From Zelonia costaricensis (lineage: Eukaryota > Euglenozoa > Kinetoplastea > Trypanosomatida > Trypanosomatidae), in NCBI GenBank assembly GCA_030849075.1, contig JASAOO010003424.1, positions 1 through 59,004 on the forward strand: a stretch of DNA of 59,004 nt, given 5' to 3'. Under the pieces are notes generated by a model. The model did no database searches. It was not told the origin of the DNA and saw nothing but the letters and a program-made list of their open reading frames with translations. Made by a program: the position numbers and the translations under genes. Shown here one piece after another: positions 1 through 11,139 of this stretch; the first letter of the stretch is position 1, and each line of letters begins with the position of its first letter.

Positions 1-3000
1 TGCGTCTGTTTCCGCTCTTCGGTCGTTGACACTTGTCTAAGATCGCCTCTGTTTTGTCGCTTCTCTACACCTATCCCGACGCAAAACCGAAAAGCTGGCA
101 AGGCGGCGAGGCAGGTGGGGGTGGGGGAGCAGTCGCGCCACAACCAGAGCGCGCAGCCCCGTCTCGCTGATGCGCTGCATACTTGGCACGTCACTTTCCG
201 CGCATCACCACCCTCCTTGCCGCCGCCTCCGCGTTTTAGTTGTCCTCCTCCCCCCCTCCTCATTGTCAGCTTCCCTACCTTCTCCAAGACTTCCGCGCCT
301 CTTTCCCTCTCCGTGTGCCCCCCCCCTCCTTTGTTGTCTCGATTGTTTTCCTATTCACCCCGTCTCTCCCTCCAAACCCTTCCCTCCCCCTCCCCCAATC
401 ATACGCTGCTTTACGCAACTGCGTGGACTGCCAGCTCCCATCCGCTCCTCCTCGCCTCGACTCCTTCCCGTGACCGTCGCCACACCTTCTTTCATCGTTG
501 AGAAAGAACGGGGCACGGCGAGGGCCAAGACGGGTGGGGTGGGGGAGGGGTGAGTCGAGGGGAGGGGGAGGGGGTGTCGAGGACGTCCAGCAGTGCGAGG
601 GAGAAAACGAAACGGAAGTCGATGAGGTGCGACGTGTCAGCTTTTCCTGGGTCAGCTCCGTGAAGGGCGCGAGAGAGACGCGCTAGCCAGCCACTGCTGT
701 TGCTTCTCATTCCGTTCGCCCCCACGGAAGATACTCGGCGCTTTCATTTTTTTTTTTCTGGCGCCACGACGAGGCTCCCCCCTCCACTCCACCCTGAATG
801 CGCGGAAGCTCCTCACCCCCTCTCGCTTCAACAGTGGTGCTTGAGTCTGCTCAGTGTCCCTGTCCTGCGTGCAGCCTGCGCCGCACGTGCCAACCGCATG
901 TTGTCGTTGCAGTTCCGTGAGTGGCTGCGATCTTTCCCTTCTCTCGTCGCACATGGCAGCGTCGCCCATGCCCGTCCTCGTGGAAGAGTTCAGTGGACGA
1001 CGAGACGAGTAGGTGCGTGGCGCGCATACAGGCACCCACAGACTCGCAAAGAGAAGTAGAGCTAGAACCCAACTTCACGACAGCTGCGCACGAGACAAGC
1101 GGGCGAGAGGCGACGAGCAGCTTTGACTCGTCTTCTCCTCTACTGTTTTGCGGTGTTCGTTGCTTCTCTTTTCCCCTTTTTGAACAGCGTATGTGCCTTC
1201 CTTGTTTCCACCGTCGTCGTCTTCTTTTTTTTTTTTTCTGCGACCCCGTGCTGGGTCCTGCTCCACTCGCATTAGTTTCGTCATTGTCTGCGGGTGTAGG
1301 TGTGGCGCTTGCGTGTGCGTGCTGTCGCTGATACTGTTGCGGCTGCTGCTGCTTGGTGTAGTACTGTCATCATTTTTCCCGTTTCCCTGCTGCGTTTTTT
1401 TTTTTTCTTCTTCACCTCTTCTTCCCCTTACTCTTGTGTACCTTTTTTTCTGGCGTGTGTGTGTGTGTGTGTGTGCGTATGGGCGTTGAATGGATGGGTG
1501 ATCCTCCTCCCTTCCCCCTCTGCATGCTCTCCGCTTTGGCGGTCAGCTTGGCTTCCACTCCCCCTTCCATCCCGACTCGACTCCGCTCGCTCTCAGCTGA
1601 TGGTACGCGCTGCTGCCCGTGGGTGAGGTGGTGCCTGGCGCGCTTGTCTCCCTCCCCTCCCTTTTGATACAGACGTGAGGGATTCTGCTGCAGCCGCCAA
1701 CCTCTACAAGAATTCACTCCCACGCCCCCCTCCCCCACTCCACCCGTCGTGTGCGTCCCCCATCGCGTGCCACGGCAAATCGAGGAAAGGAATGTTAGTC
1801 AGTAAAGCGAGAGTGTATGCAGAGTGAAGTGCGCCTTGGGTGGTTGCGGTGGTCGAATTGTGTATACCCACTTTTTTTTTTCTCCTCCCGCTGATGCAGG
1901 AGCGGCAATGATGCGCCTCTGCGTCGCCTTTACTTTTGTTTGTGTTCGCTTGCTTGCTGGCCCCTCCCCCTCCCCCTTTCCCTCGTCTCTTGCACCTCCT
2001 AGAGCGGTCGTCGCTGCAGTTGTGCCCTTCCTCTTCCACCTGCCCGTGGTGTATCTCCGTCGCCCGCGTTTTGTGGTCGCCTGCCGGTTGGCGTCTGCGT
2101 GTGTGTGTGTAGGTGTGTGTCTGTGTGTGCCCGAGCTCGCTCCTCGCCTCGCGCCTAACATCGATCTTGAAGCTGCTTTGGCTCTTGAGCTATCTTCCCT
2201 CTACAGCTCGCTGACTCTCCTCCTCTTGATATCCCTCTTCCCTGTAGACACACACGCACACACACACACACACACACACTTTTTTCCCCTTCCGAACTGT
2301 TCCTCCTCAAAAATCGGTGTTCGCTTTTTTGTTTGGCCTCCCGTCCGCATGGCACATCGTCTACAGTTCACAGCAAGTTGCATGAGTGAATGTTAAACTC
2401 CCACACCGCCGAAGAAAGAGCAGCGCTGCGCTTTGCGAGTGCGGAGTTGGCTGTCTTGTGTAGGCAGCCTGTGGGAAGGAAAGAGAGGAGGACCAAGTAG
2501 GCCGCCGTTGGGTGGGTGGGTGGCAAGGTGCACGCTGCGGCAAGGCGGGAGTCTCGATGTAGCGTCCCGTTTCGGACGCCGCTTACCCTGGCCCTGGTAC
2601 CTCTGCTCCACGCCCAACAAAAAGAAGCCGCGGAGTAGAGAAGCGTGGATGGGGCTGCCTTCTATTCCTCGTCGGCCCTCCTCCTTACTCCGTGCTCAGA
2701 CATGCCCACCACCTCCAACTTCCTTTTCTTCCTGCTTCTCTCTCCCGCTCTGCTCCTCACTTAACACCGCCCTGCATCTTTGTGGCGGCTGCGCTGACCT
2801 GCACGCCCTCCCCTCGGACACACACAAACGCACACACACACACACACACCACTGCAGAATTGCATTCTTGAGATCATTTGTTTTCCCCCTTCCCCTCCTG
2901 CCCTTCAGCGCCGCCGCTCCCTTGCCCACCGCCACTTCTTCTTTGCTCTCCCGCTTCTCACGTCTCTTGCGCTCGATCAAAGTGCACGACGGGACCCCCG

Positions 3001-3249
3001 CACCTCCGTCTTTCGTTGCCCTCAAACGNCTCCCCCCCACCCCCTCCGTCTCTTTACCCAAGCCCAAGCAGCGACTCTTTGTCGCGCAGCGGGTCGACTG
3101 TGCCCTTGTAAATCCTCGTGTACTTCCCGCGCTCCCTCTCCGTTGCTCAGCCGGCTCTCGACCCCCTCCCCCCTCCCCCGCCTCCGCAGAGCCGCTCTCA
3201 CCACAACCACATCATCCACCAACACACCCACACGCCGACGCGTCTCGCA
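1..3249. other. Intergenic/UTR region upstream of the sterol isomerase gene
   Basis: I see no credible gene here. The open frames are short or built from pyrimidine-rich repeats and lack the G/C third-position bias of the real genes. The region holds many C/T tracts, T-runs, a (GT)10 tract at 1455-1475, an interrupted CA tract near 2247-2279 and another near 2831-2849. One ambiguous base (n) is at 3029. It is expected to include the 3' UTR of an unseen upstream gene and the 5' UTR of the sterol isomerase gene. Confidence 0.75.
3161..3189 (+). promoter_or_regulatory. Candidate spliced-leader acceptor (polypyrimidine tract plus AG)
   Basis: A C-rich pyrimidine tract is followed by AG at 3188-3189, giving a 5' UTR of about 60 nt before the ATG at 3250. 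Alternatives are AG at 3149-3150, and AG at 2907-2908 after the tract beginning at 2881. The choice among them is inference. Confidence 0.35.
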
Positions 3250-3921
3250 ATGGCTGTCTTTGGCCGCTTCGGCGTCGTCGCTGTCGCCGTGCTGGCGCTG
3301 GTCCTCGCCTTTTTCGCGTATGTCGATCAGCCGTCCAACTGGGTCTACGACCCGGTGCGCCTGCAGCAGATTGCGCAGGAGAGCATCGCAAACGCAAAGG
3401 CTGCACACGGCGGCAACGCCACGGCGAAGCAGATCACCGACGAGACGATTCGCTTGATGCTGCTCCACTACCCAAAGACGACGCGCTACACGGGGCACTG
3501 GCTTTGGAACAATGCGGGTGGGGCGATGGGGTCGATGACGGTGCTGCACTGCTCCTTCTCCGAGTACCTGATTATCTTTGGCACGCCGGTCGGCACGGAG
3601 GGGCACACGGGCCGCTACTTCTGGGCTGAGGACTTCTTCAACATCCTTGTTGGTGAGCAGTGGGCCGCCCTGCCTGGTGTGGCTGAGCGGGAGGTGTACC
3701 GCCCGGGGGATCAGCACATCCTGCCCCGCGGAACGGCAAAGCAGTACCGCATGCCGGAGGAGTGCTGGGCCCTTGAGTACGCTCGCGGCAACATCGTCTC
3801 GATGCTGTTTTTCGGCTTCGCGGACATGCTCAGCTCCACCCTCGACGTCGTCACCATCTACCACACCGTCCTGGAGAGCGCCGGGAACATGATCCCGAAC
3901 ATTCTGATGGGCAAAATTTGA
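3250..3921 (+). CDS. ERG2: C-8 sterol isomerase (ERG2 / sigma-1 receptor family)
   Basis: This 223-aa protein matches the ERG2/sigma-1 family along its length. Family members shift the C8 double bond to C7 during ergosterol synthesis in the ER membrane. A single hydrophobic segment at about residues 6-24 should anchor it. The core contains GTEGHTGRYFWAEDFFNIL, close to the fungal Erg2 GTEGHTGR-(A)DD(Y)FxIL block; acidic residues E127 and D128 sit where Erg2 has its Asp pair. E176 in ALEYARGNIVS corresponds to the conserved ligand-binding Glu of the family. The C-terminal FGFADMLSSTLDVVTIYHT block is also Erg2-like. Details therefore favour the enzyme over a sigma-1 receptor. The ATG at 3250 directly precedes the anchor; in-frame sequence upstream runs through polypyrimidine DNA and is unlikely to be translated. 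The length is normal for the family. Ergosterol-type sterols are major membrane sterols of trypanosomatids, which fits. Confidence 0.93.
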   Translation: MAVFGRFGVVAVAVLALVLAFFAYVDQPSNWVYDPVRLQQIAQESIANAKAAHGGNATAKQITDETIRLMLLHYPKTTRYTGHWLWNNAGGAMGSMTVLHCSFSEYLIIFGTPVGTEGHTGRYFWAEDFFNILVGEQWAALPGVAEREVYRPGDQHILPRGTAKQYRMPEECWALEYARGNIVSMLFFGFADMLSSTLDVVTIYHTVLESAGNMIPNILMGKI

Positions 3922-5971
3922 GTCGACCTGGTATGTGACATGAAACTCCGAATCGTTGGCACGCAAAACGCGCAGGCGAAAGTACAGCCAGCGCACACAC
4001 GCACAATAGGAAGGAAAGAAAACAAAAACAGGAGAACCAACACGTCGCACCATCGAAGCGAGAAAAGGAAAGTGCAGGCGCAATAATGAAGGCTGTGTAT
4101 GGGGAGAAACCGCACACACGTGAGACGACTCATGCGTCCGCGGCCCACAGGTCCCACGTACGGCGGCGCGGCGAAGAAGAGACAAGCCGAGGGGTGAGGG
4201 AAGGGAATGATGGAGACGACACGAGGGGGGTGGAGAGGAGGTCGCGGGTGGTGGTGAGGGGGGAGGGGGGAAGGGGAGGGGGAGGGGGAAAGGGTCGGCT
4301 CGCAAGCGGTACACGTGCGTAGGCCGTTCATCTCTCCTCAACAACCCCCCCCCCCTTCCCCGCTCCTCTCCGTTTTCCCCGACCGCACCACACGCATCTC
4401 GTGTGAAGAGGAGCGCACTGCTTGGGTGTGCCCTCCTCCCGTCCACGAGCCCGCCGCTTCCTTTCTCTCTCTTTTTTTTGCGGCCCACCGGAGATGTCGG
4501 CCCCCATCCCGCCTCGTCGGTCTTGGCCCGCGTGGGTGTGGACAGTACCCCGAGGTGGCACGTGTGTCCGCACGAGGAGGGCTGGGACGGGGCGGGGGTG
4601 AGGAGGGGGGTTAGCGAAACGGTGGCCGCTCAGTCCTCCTTCGTTTTCCACTTGGTACACCGTCCAGTGCGTGGACCCCCGCACACGACCCCCACACAGC
4701 GCTGCCGGAAAGGAAAAAGAAGAAGCCCACAGGACGCCCCCCCCTTAAAAGAGAACTGTACCGGCGCAGCAGGAGACCGCAAAGGTGCTTGTCCGCCACC
4801 GTGAGCTAAACAGGAGCTTTGGGCTTGTTGCCTGCCCAGTAGTGGGGCATCGCCATCTGTGAGGCTCGTGGCGGTACCGCATGCAGAACGCATCGGGGCG
4901 GGGCATTCAGTGGCCGATTGGGTCGGCCCCTGGCACATTTTGTTTCCCCCCCCTCTTGTCGGCCGCGGTGCCCATGCTTCCCCACACCGCACCGCACCGC
5001 ACAGCCGTGCTCGGGCGCACATCTAGCACGTTCTCCAACCTCTTCCCTCTTCGCCGCTCCTTCTCCGTCTTCCCCTCCTTCACCGGACCACTACAAGCTG
5101 CAGCTGTCCTGTGCCTTGCACACACTTCGACTCTTACCACCCCCCCCTCGCTTTGGCCCCTCTCCGCTGCTCCCAGTGGTACCCTTTCCGCTGCCCTCGT
5201 CACCGCCTCCACCCACTCTGGCCGCCTCCCACCCCTCAGCGTGACTCCTCGTTCGCCTCACGCACACCGTCCTCCCTTTTTTTTTTCCCGCCTTCCTGTC
5301 CTTTACCCGTTGCCACAGAAGTGCCGTGGGGGACATCGACCAGGTCTAGGCGTGTTGGTGCTCGCGCCGTTGCGTCGCGAAACAAGCGTCACTCATCGAC
5401 GGGCTGACTGCCAACACGATTGCTTCTCTTGTTCTTTTCCTTACGCACTCCCTCATTACATAGGCTGTACCTACTCCAGGCTCCGTCTCCCCCCCTCCCT
5501 CCCTCCCTCCCGTGTGTTGGTCTGCCGCCTCTTCACGTCATCTCGGCGCTTTCGGTTTGAAACCGCCCCTTCCTCCGTAGTGCCCACCGCTCACCATCTC
5601 CTTCATTTTTCGTTTCCTGTACTCACCTGTCCAACGGCGCCGCCGCTGCCGCTGCTGTCGGCCGCTCCCCCCTACCCCGCTTTCTCGCCGCCCATTCCTT
5701 TGAACAGCGCTTCCGTCACTCGACTCTTGTCCTTTTTTGTTGTTGTTGTTCTCCTGTGCTTTCCGCACCTCTGAATTGCCTTGTAGAGCGTCGTAGCCCG
5801 TGTGCTTCGCTGCCTCCTCTCCCTCCGCCCCCTCCCCCCTTTTGACTGGCCCAGCCTCGTACGTTTCTGCCCCGTCACATCGCTAGCACGATACACACAC
5901 ACATCCACACACATCAACACACTAACACGCGCGTGCGCAGTTGAGCAGCCGATTGCTTTGTCACGACGAAG
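3922..5971. other. Intergenic/UTR region between sterol isomerase and LRR genes
   Basis: I see no supported gene. The first part (3922-4320) is purine-rich with G-runs near 4256-4290. The rest is mostly C/T-rich, with long pyrimidine tracts near 5480-5515 and 5805-5843. A short stretch of more balanced composition lies near 4800-4930. Open frames here use amino acids dictated by the pyrimidine bias (Ser, Pro, Leu, Phe) and are not convincing. Confidence 0.7.
5811..5854 (+). promoter_or_regulatory. Candidate spliced-leader acceptor for the LRR gene
   Basis: A strong C/T tract at 5811-5843 is followed by the first AG at 5853-5854. This would give a 5' UTR of about 117 nt before the ATG at 5972. 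It is inferred from pattern only. Confidence 0.45.
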
Positions 5972-7384
5972 ATGTCCGTGTGCGCTGGTCACATCGCCCG
6001 CGACGGGCTCGGTGGGCGCGGCCCCCGTAAGCACCTCCGCCTCGCTGGGCTGCTGCTGACCTGTGCGCTGGCGTGTCTGTGCTTGGCAGGTGGCGAGGTG
6101 CGCGCTCTCAAGATTGGCGAGTTCAAGGCGCTCTTGCCCACCGCGACTGCGGCGCAGCGCCTTGAGACGGTGGGGATTATGCAGGGCCTGCAGCGGGCCA
6201 TCTCGGACGAGGGGCTTCAGAAGGCCGTGGCGGCCGCGCTGCAGGACACGACCGGCGGCTTCGACGGCTGCAAGCTCGCTGTCTTCCGGTGCAACACGAC
6301 GACGTGGAAGATCGAGGAGGTGTGGATCGAGCAGCTCGCGGGTGGCACGGTGCGCTGGAGCGAGTTCCCCAAGACGGTGAAGCGCATCTACGTGATCGAC
6401 TCCATCGTGGATCAGCCCCTCGCGTTGAATGACCTGCCGATGGGGGTGGAGGAGTTCACGGCGACGAACGTGTCGTGGAAGATCGACTCGGCCGCCGCCA
6501 CTGCACGGGCGTCTGCGGCTGCTGGGGAGAAGCCGACGCTGCGCGTCCTGCGCTGCAACGGGTGCCACTTCGGCAATGGGCACAACCCCTCGCCGCTGCA
6601 GCAGGAAGGGGCCGGCGTCGCCGCAGCACAGCAGGGAGCAGTCAACCTGCGCCACCTGCCGCGCAGCGTGCAGATGGTGCAGGTCTCGAACACCACGATG
6701 CCGCACGGGACAGTGAAGGAGATGCTGGAGTCGACGCCGGCGTCGGTGAAGTCGCTGAACATCAGCTTCAGCGACGCGGCCTTCACGCTGGACATGCTCG
6801 CCTCGGCCCCTGCGACACTGGAGTCGCTCGACGTCTCTGGCCTGCACCCCGCGGCTGCCAACGTAGCCATGCCGGCTACAACGCTCGATGACCTATGCAA
6901 GGAGAACGGCTTCAACCCGACGGAGCTGTACATGAGGAACTGCAGGCTCTCTGGCGTCCTGCCGGCGCTGTCGAAGTGCACGCGGCTGAAAGTGCTGGAC
7001 CTGTCGAACAACTCCCTCGAAGGCATTCCGTTTGGACAGCTCTCCAAGGAGCTGGAGACGCTGCATGTCAACAACAACACTCTCCGTGGCACAATGTCGC
7101 TTGCCGAGCTGCCGCCCGGCCTCCTCTCCCTCGACGTCTCGCACAACATGCTGAGCGGCCCCATCGACATTGCGGCGATGCCGAAGCAGATGGCGTTCTT
7201 CGACGTCAGCTTCAATCGATTCAACGGCACCGTGAGCCTGACGCAGCTGCCGGAGTCAAGCCGCTTCATCTACATCCAGCACAACAACTTCACGGGGGAG
7301 GCGAACCTGGTCGACATCCCGCTCGGCATCCGCTTCATCATGATCCACCACAACAGCTGGGACTACCGGATGCCGGCCCCGTAG
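5972..7384 (+). CDS. Secreted leucine-rich-repeat protein
   Basis: This 470-aa protein has a basic N-terminus and a hydrophobic stretch at about residues 22-40 (LRLAGLLLTCALACLCLAGG), which reads as a signal peptide. From about residue 240 to the end it shows irregular leucine-rich repeats of the LxxLxLSxNxLxG type, for example LKVLDLSNNSLEGIP, LETLHVNNNTLRGT, LLSLDVSHNMLSGP, FFDVSFNRFNGT and FIYIQHNNFTGE. About ten N-x-S/T sequons (such as NTT, NVS, NIS, NNS, NGT, NFT) suggest N-glycosylation. There is no C-terminal hydrophobic tail, so neither a GPI anchor nor a transmembrane helix is predicted; it may be secreted or retained in the secretory pathway. The repeats resemble those of trypanosomatid surface LRR proteins (PSA/proteophosphoglycan-like), but the Cys-rich and Thr-rich parts of those families are not seen. 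Ligand and exact role are unknown. Confidence 0.8.
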   Translation: MSVCAGHIARDGLGGRGPRKHLRLAGLLLTCALACLCLAGGEVRALKIGEFKALLPTATAAQRLETVGIMQGLQRAISDEGLQKAVAAALQDTTGGFDGCKLAVFRCNTTTWKIEEVWIEQLAGGTVRWSEFPKTVKRIYVIDSIVDQPLALNDLPMGVEEFTATNVSWKIDSAAATARASAAAGEKPTLRVLRCNGCHFGNGHNPSPLQQEGAGVAAAQQGAVNLRHLPRSVQMVQVSNTTMPHGTVKEMLESTPASVKSLNISFSDAAFTLDMLASAPATLESLDVSGLHPAAANVAMPATTLDDLCKENGFNPTELYMRNCRLSGVLPALSKCTRLKVLDLSNNSLEGIPFGQLSKELETLHVNNNTLRGTMSLAELPPGLLSLDVSHNMLSGPIDIAAMPKQMAFFDVSFNRFNGTVSLTQLPESSRFIYIQHNNFTGEANLVDIPLGIRFIMIHHNSWDYRMPAP

Positions 7385-9194
7385 AGACGTGCGCGAAGGC
7401 TTGCGGCGCGGCCTGTGTGTGCGCGTGGGTGTAGAAGCAGCCCCAGCGGTGGTCTTGGCGGTCGTCTGTTCAGCTTGCGGGACAGTCTTTGGAAAAAAAG
7501 GAAAAGACTCAGGACCGCGGAAGAGGATGGAAGGAGTGCGTGGCGTGATGTGCGCACACACACGTACATATACACATAGTGTTTGATCGATCAAAAGAGG
7601 CGCTTGTTGCTTGTGACTCCGTGTGCGAGCAGAGACTCCGTGCTTGCCAGCTGCCCTGTGGAAGCCCCCCCCCCTCCTTCCTCCCTTCCCCTCAGTTCTT
7701 CTATCAAGGTTCACCTTGTGAACACCATTTCATGGAGGCAATCTCCCGCATTTTTTTCTCTGTGTGTGTGTGTCTGTGTGTGTGTTTGTGTGTTTTCCTG
7801 CCACCTCCATTGACTACGGACGCCTCGGGAAGATGAAGCCGAGACCCGCCGCCGTGTTTTTCCTCTTCGCTTTCGTTCGCTTTTTGTCCGCTTGATGGTC
7901 TCTTTGTTGCCTCTTAGCCTTCGCCGTGCCCTCCACCTCTCTCTCACGGGATGATAACCAGACACACACACACAGGCAGACACTGACAGACATGTGCGAA
8001 CCCACAACCGTGGAAATCAACACATAAATGGGCTATCTCACGGCCTGAGTGCATCCTTCCAAAAAATGCAGCCACAAAGTGTGGTGACGTGTGCGCGTTT
8101 ATGGGGACGCAAGGGCGTGTGCTTGTGTGTCCAGGTGCCATCTTGTGTGTGGGTGTTGCACTGTGTAGTCGCTTGTCTGCGCTGAAATCGGGCGGCTGAG
8201 GGGTGCGGAAAAAAAAAAAGAAGAGGCATCAGGCGTGAGGCTGTTTCTCGTCGCCTGCCCGTTTCGATGGCTGTTGTTGCGCCGGTGCGCGTCTGAGTGC
8301 TCTGTCTGTTTTGTTTTCTTAACTCACTTTTCTTCTCCACCTCCCCTCCCCCCAACGCACCGGCTGAAGTGTTTTGTGCGATTGCGCGTGGATGCGGTGT
8401 CCCCTGTCCGTGTTGCCTCCACCCCCTCATCGCCTCTCCCTCTCCCTGTTTGGGGGTTGCTAGTGTCTCAGTGCTCTGCATGTGTGCGTGTTTACGGTTT
8501 CTTCAATACATTGTGGGCCGCCCACGCCGTTCCACCGACCCCCGCCGGGCCCTACCTCAACCCTTTTTCAAAAAACGCCCTTCTTTCTCTCTCTTTCTCG
8601 ATCGACTCTGTGACCTTCGTCGCGGTTCGCACTGTCCTCCGACAGCTGTCGCCTGCTTCGGCTGCTGCTGCTACTTGATGTCCGTGTTGAGCGGCATTGA
8701 AGCGGTGCTGATGCGTGGCGTGGCTGATCGTGGCTGTGCTGGAGGCACCGCCGCGCCTCGGCCCGAGCACGGAGGAAAACGGCTCGTCATCTCGGGAAGA
8801 AGAAGAGAGGGCTGGGGATGGAACAATAACAAAAGCACTACAATGCATCCGCAAAGACAGGAGGAATCAGAGCGGTCCTGGCAGGATCCACTGAGCCACA
8901 CCCTTTCCAGTTTAACGGAAGCGGGCGTGGGGAGGGGGAGTGGGGAGACTGCACCGTCCGCCGCGGACATAGCGTCAGGGACGGCCGCGCCGCCTGACCT
9001 TTTTCTGGCCGCAGCGCTGACAAGAGCAGGCGCTGTAGCGGCGGACAAAAGAAGAAAAAGAGGTGAGGACACAGTGAGTGGGATGGAGACATGTGCGCAC
9101 TCGTACAGCGCGAGCAGGGCGGTGGCAAAGCTCCCTCCAACCGCTTCCGATGGCATTCTCGCCTCCTCTGCCCTTGCCTCTACCATGCTCTCGT

Positions 9195-9220
9195 GCACAC
9201 ACACACACACACACACACAC
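9195..9220 (+). repeat. (CA)n dinucleotide tract
   Basis: An uninterrupted CA microsatellite of about 26 bp within the intergenic region before the VIT-like gene. Confidence 0.95.
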
Positions 9221-9822
9221 CACATACACCAACTTTTCTTTTGTCCAACTCTCGCTTCACGTGCTGGTTGCCCATGCCTGCGTGCATCACTTCCGATCGC
9301 TGAGCCTCGCTCAACACGTTTGGCATCAAACGCTGCAACGGCTCCGTCAACCGCCCTCCCCTCACCCCTGTCCCTCGCCGCTTCGCAAGTATTGCACTGC
9401 AACATCTGTCCCCTGCTCTCACCGCCTCCGCGCACCCTCCTGTGTTGCTGCGACTGACACGCCTCATCCCCCGTTCCCTACTCAAACGCGTTCTTGCACG
9501 AATACCGCACACGTGAGTCGCACAAACAAACACGGCACACGCTGGCACGCGTCGCCGGCAATCGCCCGCCCTTCATCTGGCACAAAAAAAGCTCTGGCCC
9601 ACGGAACTTCGTCTTTTCACCTTTTCTTGCACTTCCGGGCATCGGAGCGCGTCACGACCGCCGCAATCTCTGCCGCACACGCACGCTCCTCCTTTTCCTC
9701 GGGCACGCTTCTCACTCCCTCTCTCCCTCTAGCTTTTGTCCACCCACAACTATTAGTTTTCCATCGTGCTTCTCCGCTCACACTTTTTTTCTTTTTTTTT
9801 CTCTGCGTGCGTGTATTTTCGC

Positions 9823-9823
<1 letters not shown>

Positions 9824-9855
<32 letters not shown>
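9824..9855 (+). repeat. (GT)16 dinucleotide tract
   Basis: This is an uninterrupted GT microsatellite of about 32 bp in non-coding DNA. It is probably length-variable between strains. Confidence 0.95.
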
Positions 9856-9857
<2 letters not shown>

Positions 9858-10883
9858 TGTCAGGCTTTCAGTGCCAGTCGTCACGCTGCCTCTCCTCTCT
9901 CGTTGCTGTTGCTTCGCTGCTCCCGACCACGTCCCCGCGGTTGAGTCGCTCCTGCGTTTCCTCTCCGCCCACATTCTGTGCTCCTTTGTTCTCGCCATAC
10001 CTGCACGCCGCGGCAGCCGCTAAGAGAGCACGGCGATAGCAACAGCAGCATCATCAGTGCCGCGAGAAGCACCACTCTGTCCTGCCAAGCTGACGACCGT
10101 CACGTTTTTTTTTTTGCGTTTTCTTGTCGCCTTCCCGTCTCCCGTCTCCCATCCCTCGGTGTTTCTCAGCACCTTTGTTTTCCCCCATACCCTTTCTACT
10201 CAACTCAGCCTCTCCAACCTTGCCCCCGCACGCGCACACGTCCGTGGTTGTCTCGTTCTCGCACGCCTCACCCCCGCCCCCGCACCCACTCCTCGCTTTA
10301 ATTAACCCAACAACCGTTACCACCGCCGCGGAGGCTTGGTCGCCGTCAAAAAACGCCAAAGACGGCACACGTGAGCTGACGTGGCGTCCGCACCGCATAT
10401 TATCGAACAAACAAACAAAAAAACACGCTTAAAGCACACACACACAACAGCAACAGCGCCGACAGAAGAGTGACGCTGGTGCAGCTGAGTTGTTATCTCT
10501 GGCTGCGCCGCGCCTCATTCGGGCTCTGCACCTCCTCGCCTTTTCTGCTTCCTCGACGTGTCGCGCGCTATCGCCTCTTGCCCGATCTCCGCCTCTTGTT
10601 TGTCGCGTCTTGTTGTTGTCTCGTGTGGTTTCGTTTTCGCCTCGCTTGTGCCCCCCTCCCCTCCCCCACTTCCCTCCCACTCTCCTACGCCAGCACAGGT
10701 GTTGCGTGCGTACACTTTGCGGGTGTACGTCTACGTGTGATAGCGGTTGTGCGTGTGTGAGGGCGTCTGTGTGGGCTTGTGTGTGTGTGTGTGTCGGTGT
10801 GGCGGCTGCACTTCCTTTACCTTTGATCGAATTAGCGCCACTACGCGAGCCGCGTGCCTAGGACACCTCCCTGCTCGCTCCAT

Positions 10884-10935
10884 ACCCCCCCCCCCCCCAC
10901 TCCCGCCCCTCTCCCCTTTCCACTTCTGCGTACAG
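10884..10935 (+). promoter_or_regulatory. Candidate spliced-leader acceptor for the VIT-like gene
   Basis: A very long C-run and C/T tract (10884-10926) is followed by the first AG at 10934-10935. This would place a 5' UTR of about 205 nt before the ATG at 11140. It is inferred from pattern. Confidence 0.5.
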
Positions 10936-11139
10936 GAAGCAGAGGAGGCAATTCACTTTCCGTTATCACCGCGGCCCCCGCATGGATAGCGGACCTTTCT
11001 GACTCGCCCACACAAACGTCACACGCGTCTTCACCCCTCCTCCCATTTCATATCTGTCCCTTCCTCAATCTCTTTTGCTAGCAACGTGCTGTCCCACCCA
11101 ACCCTCCTTCCATCGGCAAGTGCGTGCCTCTGTTCAGTC

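Larger units (their letters stand above)
7385..11139. other. 3.75 kb intergenic/UTR region before the VIT-like gene
   Basis: No gene is supported. The region holds GT-rich DNA near 7760-7793, a CA tract at 9195-9220, a GT tract at 9824-9855 and many C/T runs. A 14-bp perfect palindrome, TTTGATCGATCAAA, is at 7582-7595. A stretch at about 8660-9180 is not pyrimidine-rich and stays open on both strands, but its codon use does not match neighbouring genes (see findings). The right end (10884-10935) carries the likely splice signal for the next gene. Confidence 0.7.

Noticed and set aside
3029..3029. Ambiguous base n
   Set aside because: Probably an assembly or base-calling artefact next to a C-run; it lies outside all called genes.
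3022..4488. 488-codon open frame on the - strand opposite the sterol isomerase
   Set aside because: It is the antisense shadow of a well-supported + strand gene and encodes Arg/His/Val-rich sequence with no domain; it also crosses the ambiguous base.
7582..7595. 14-bp palindrome TTTGATCGATCAAA
   Set aside because: Perfect but short; palindromes of this size occur by chance in 59 kb and nothing nearby gives it a role.
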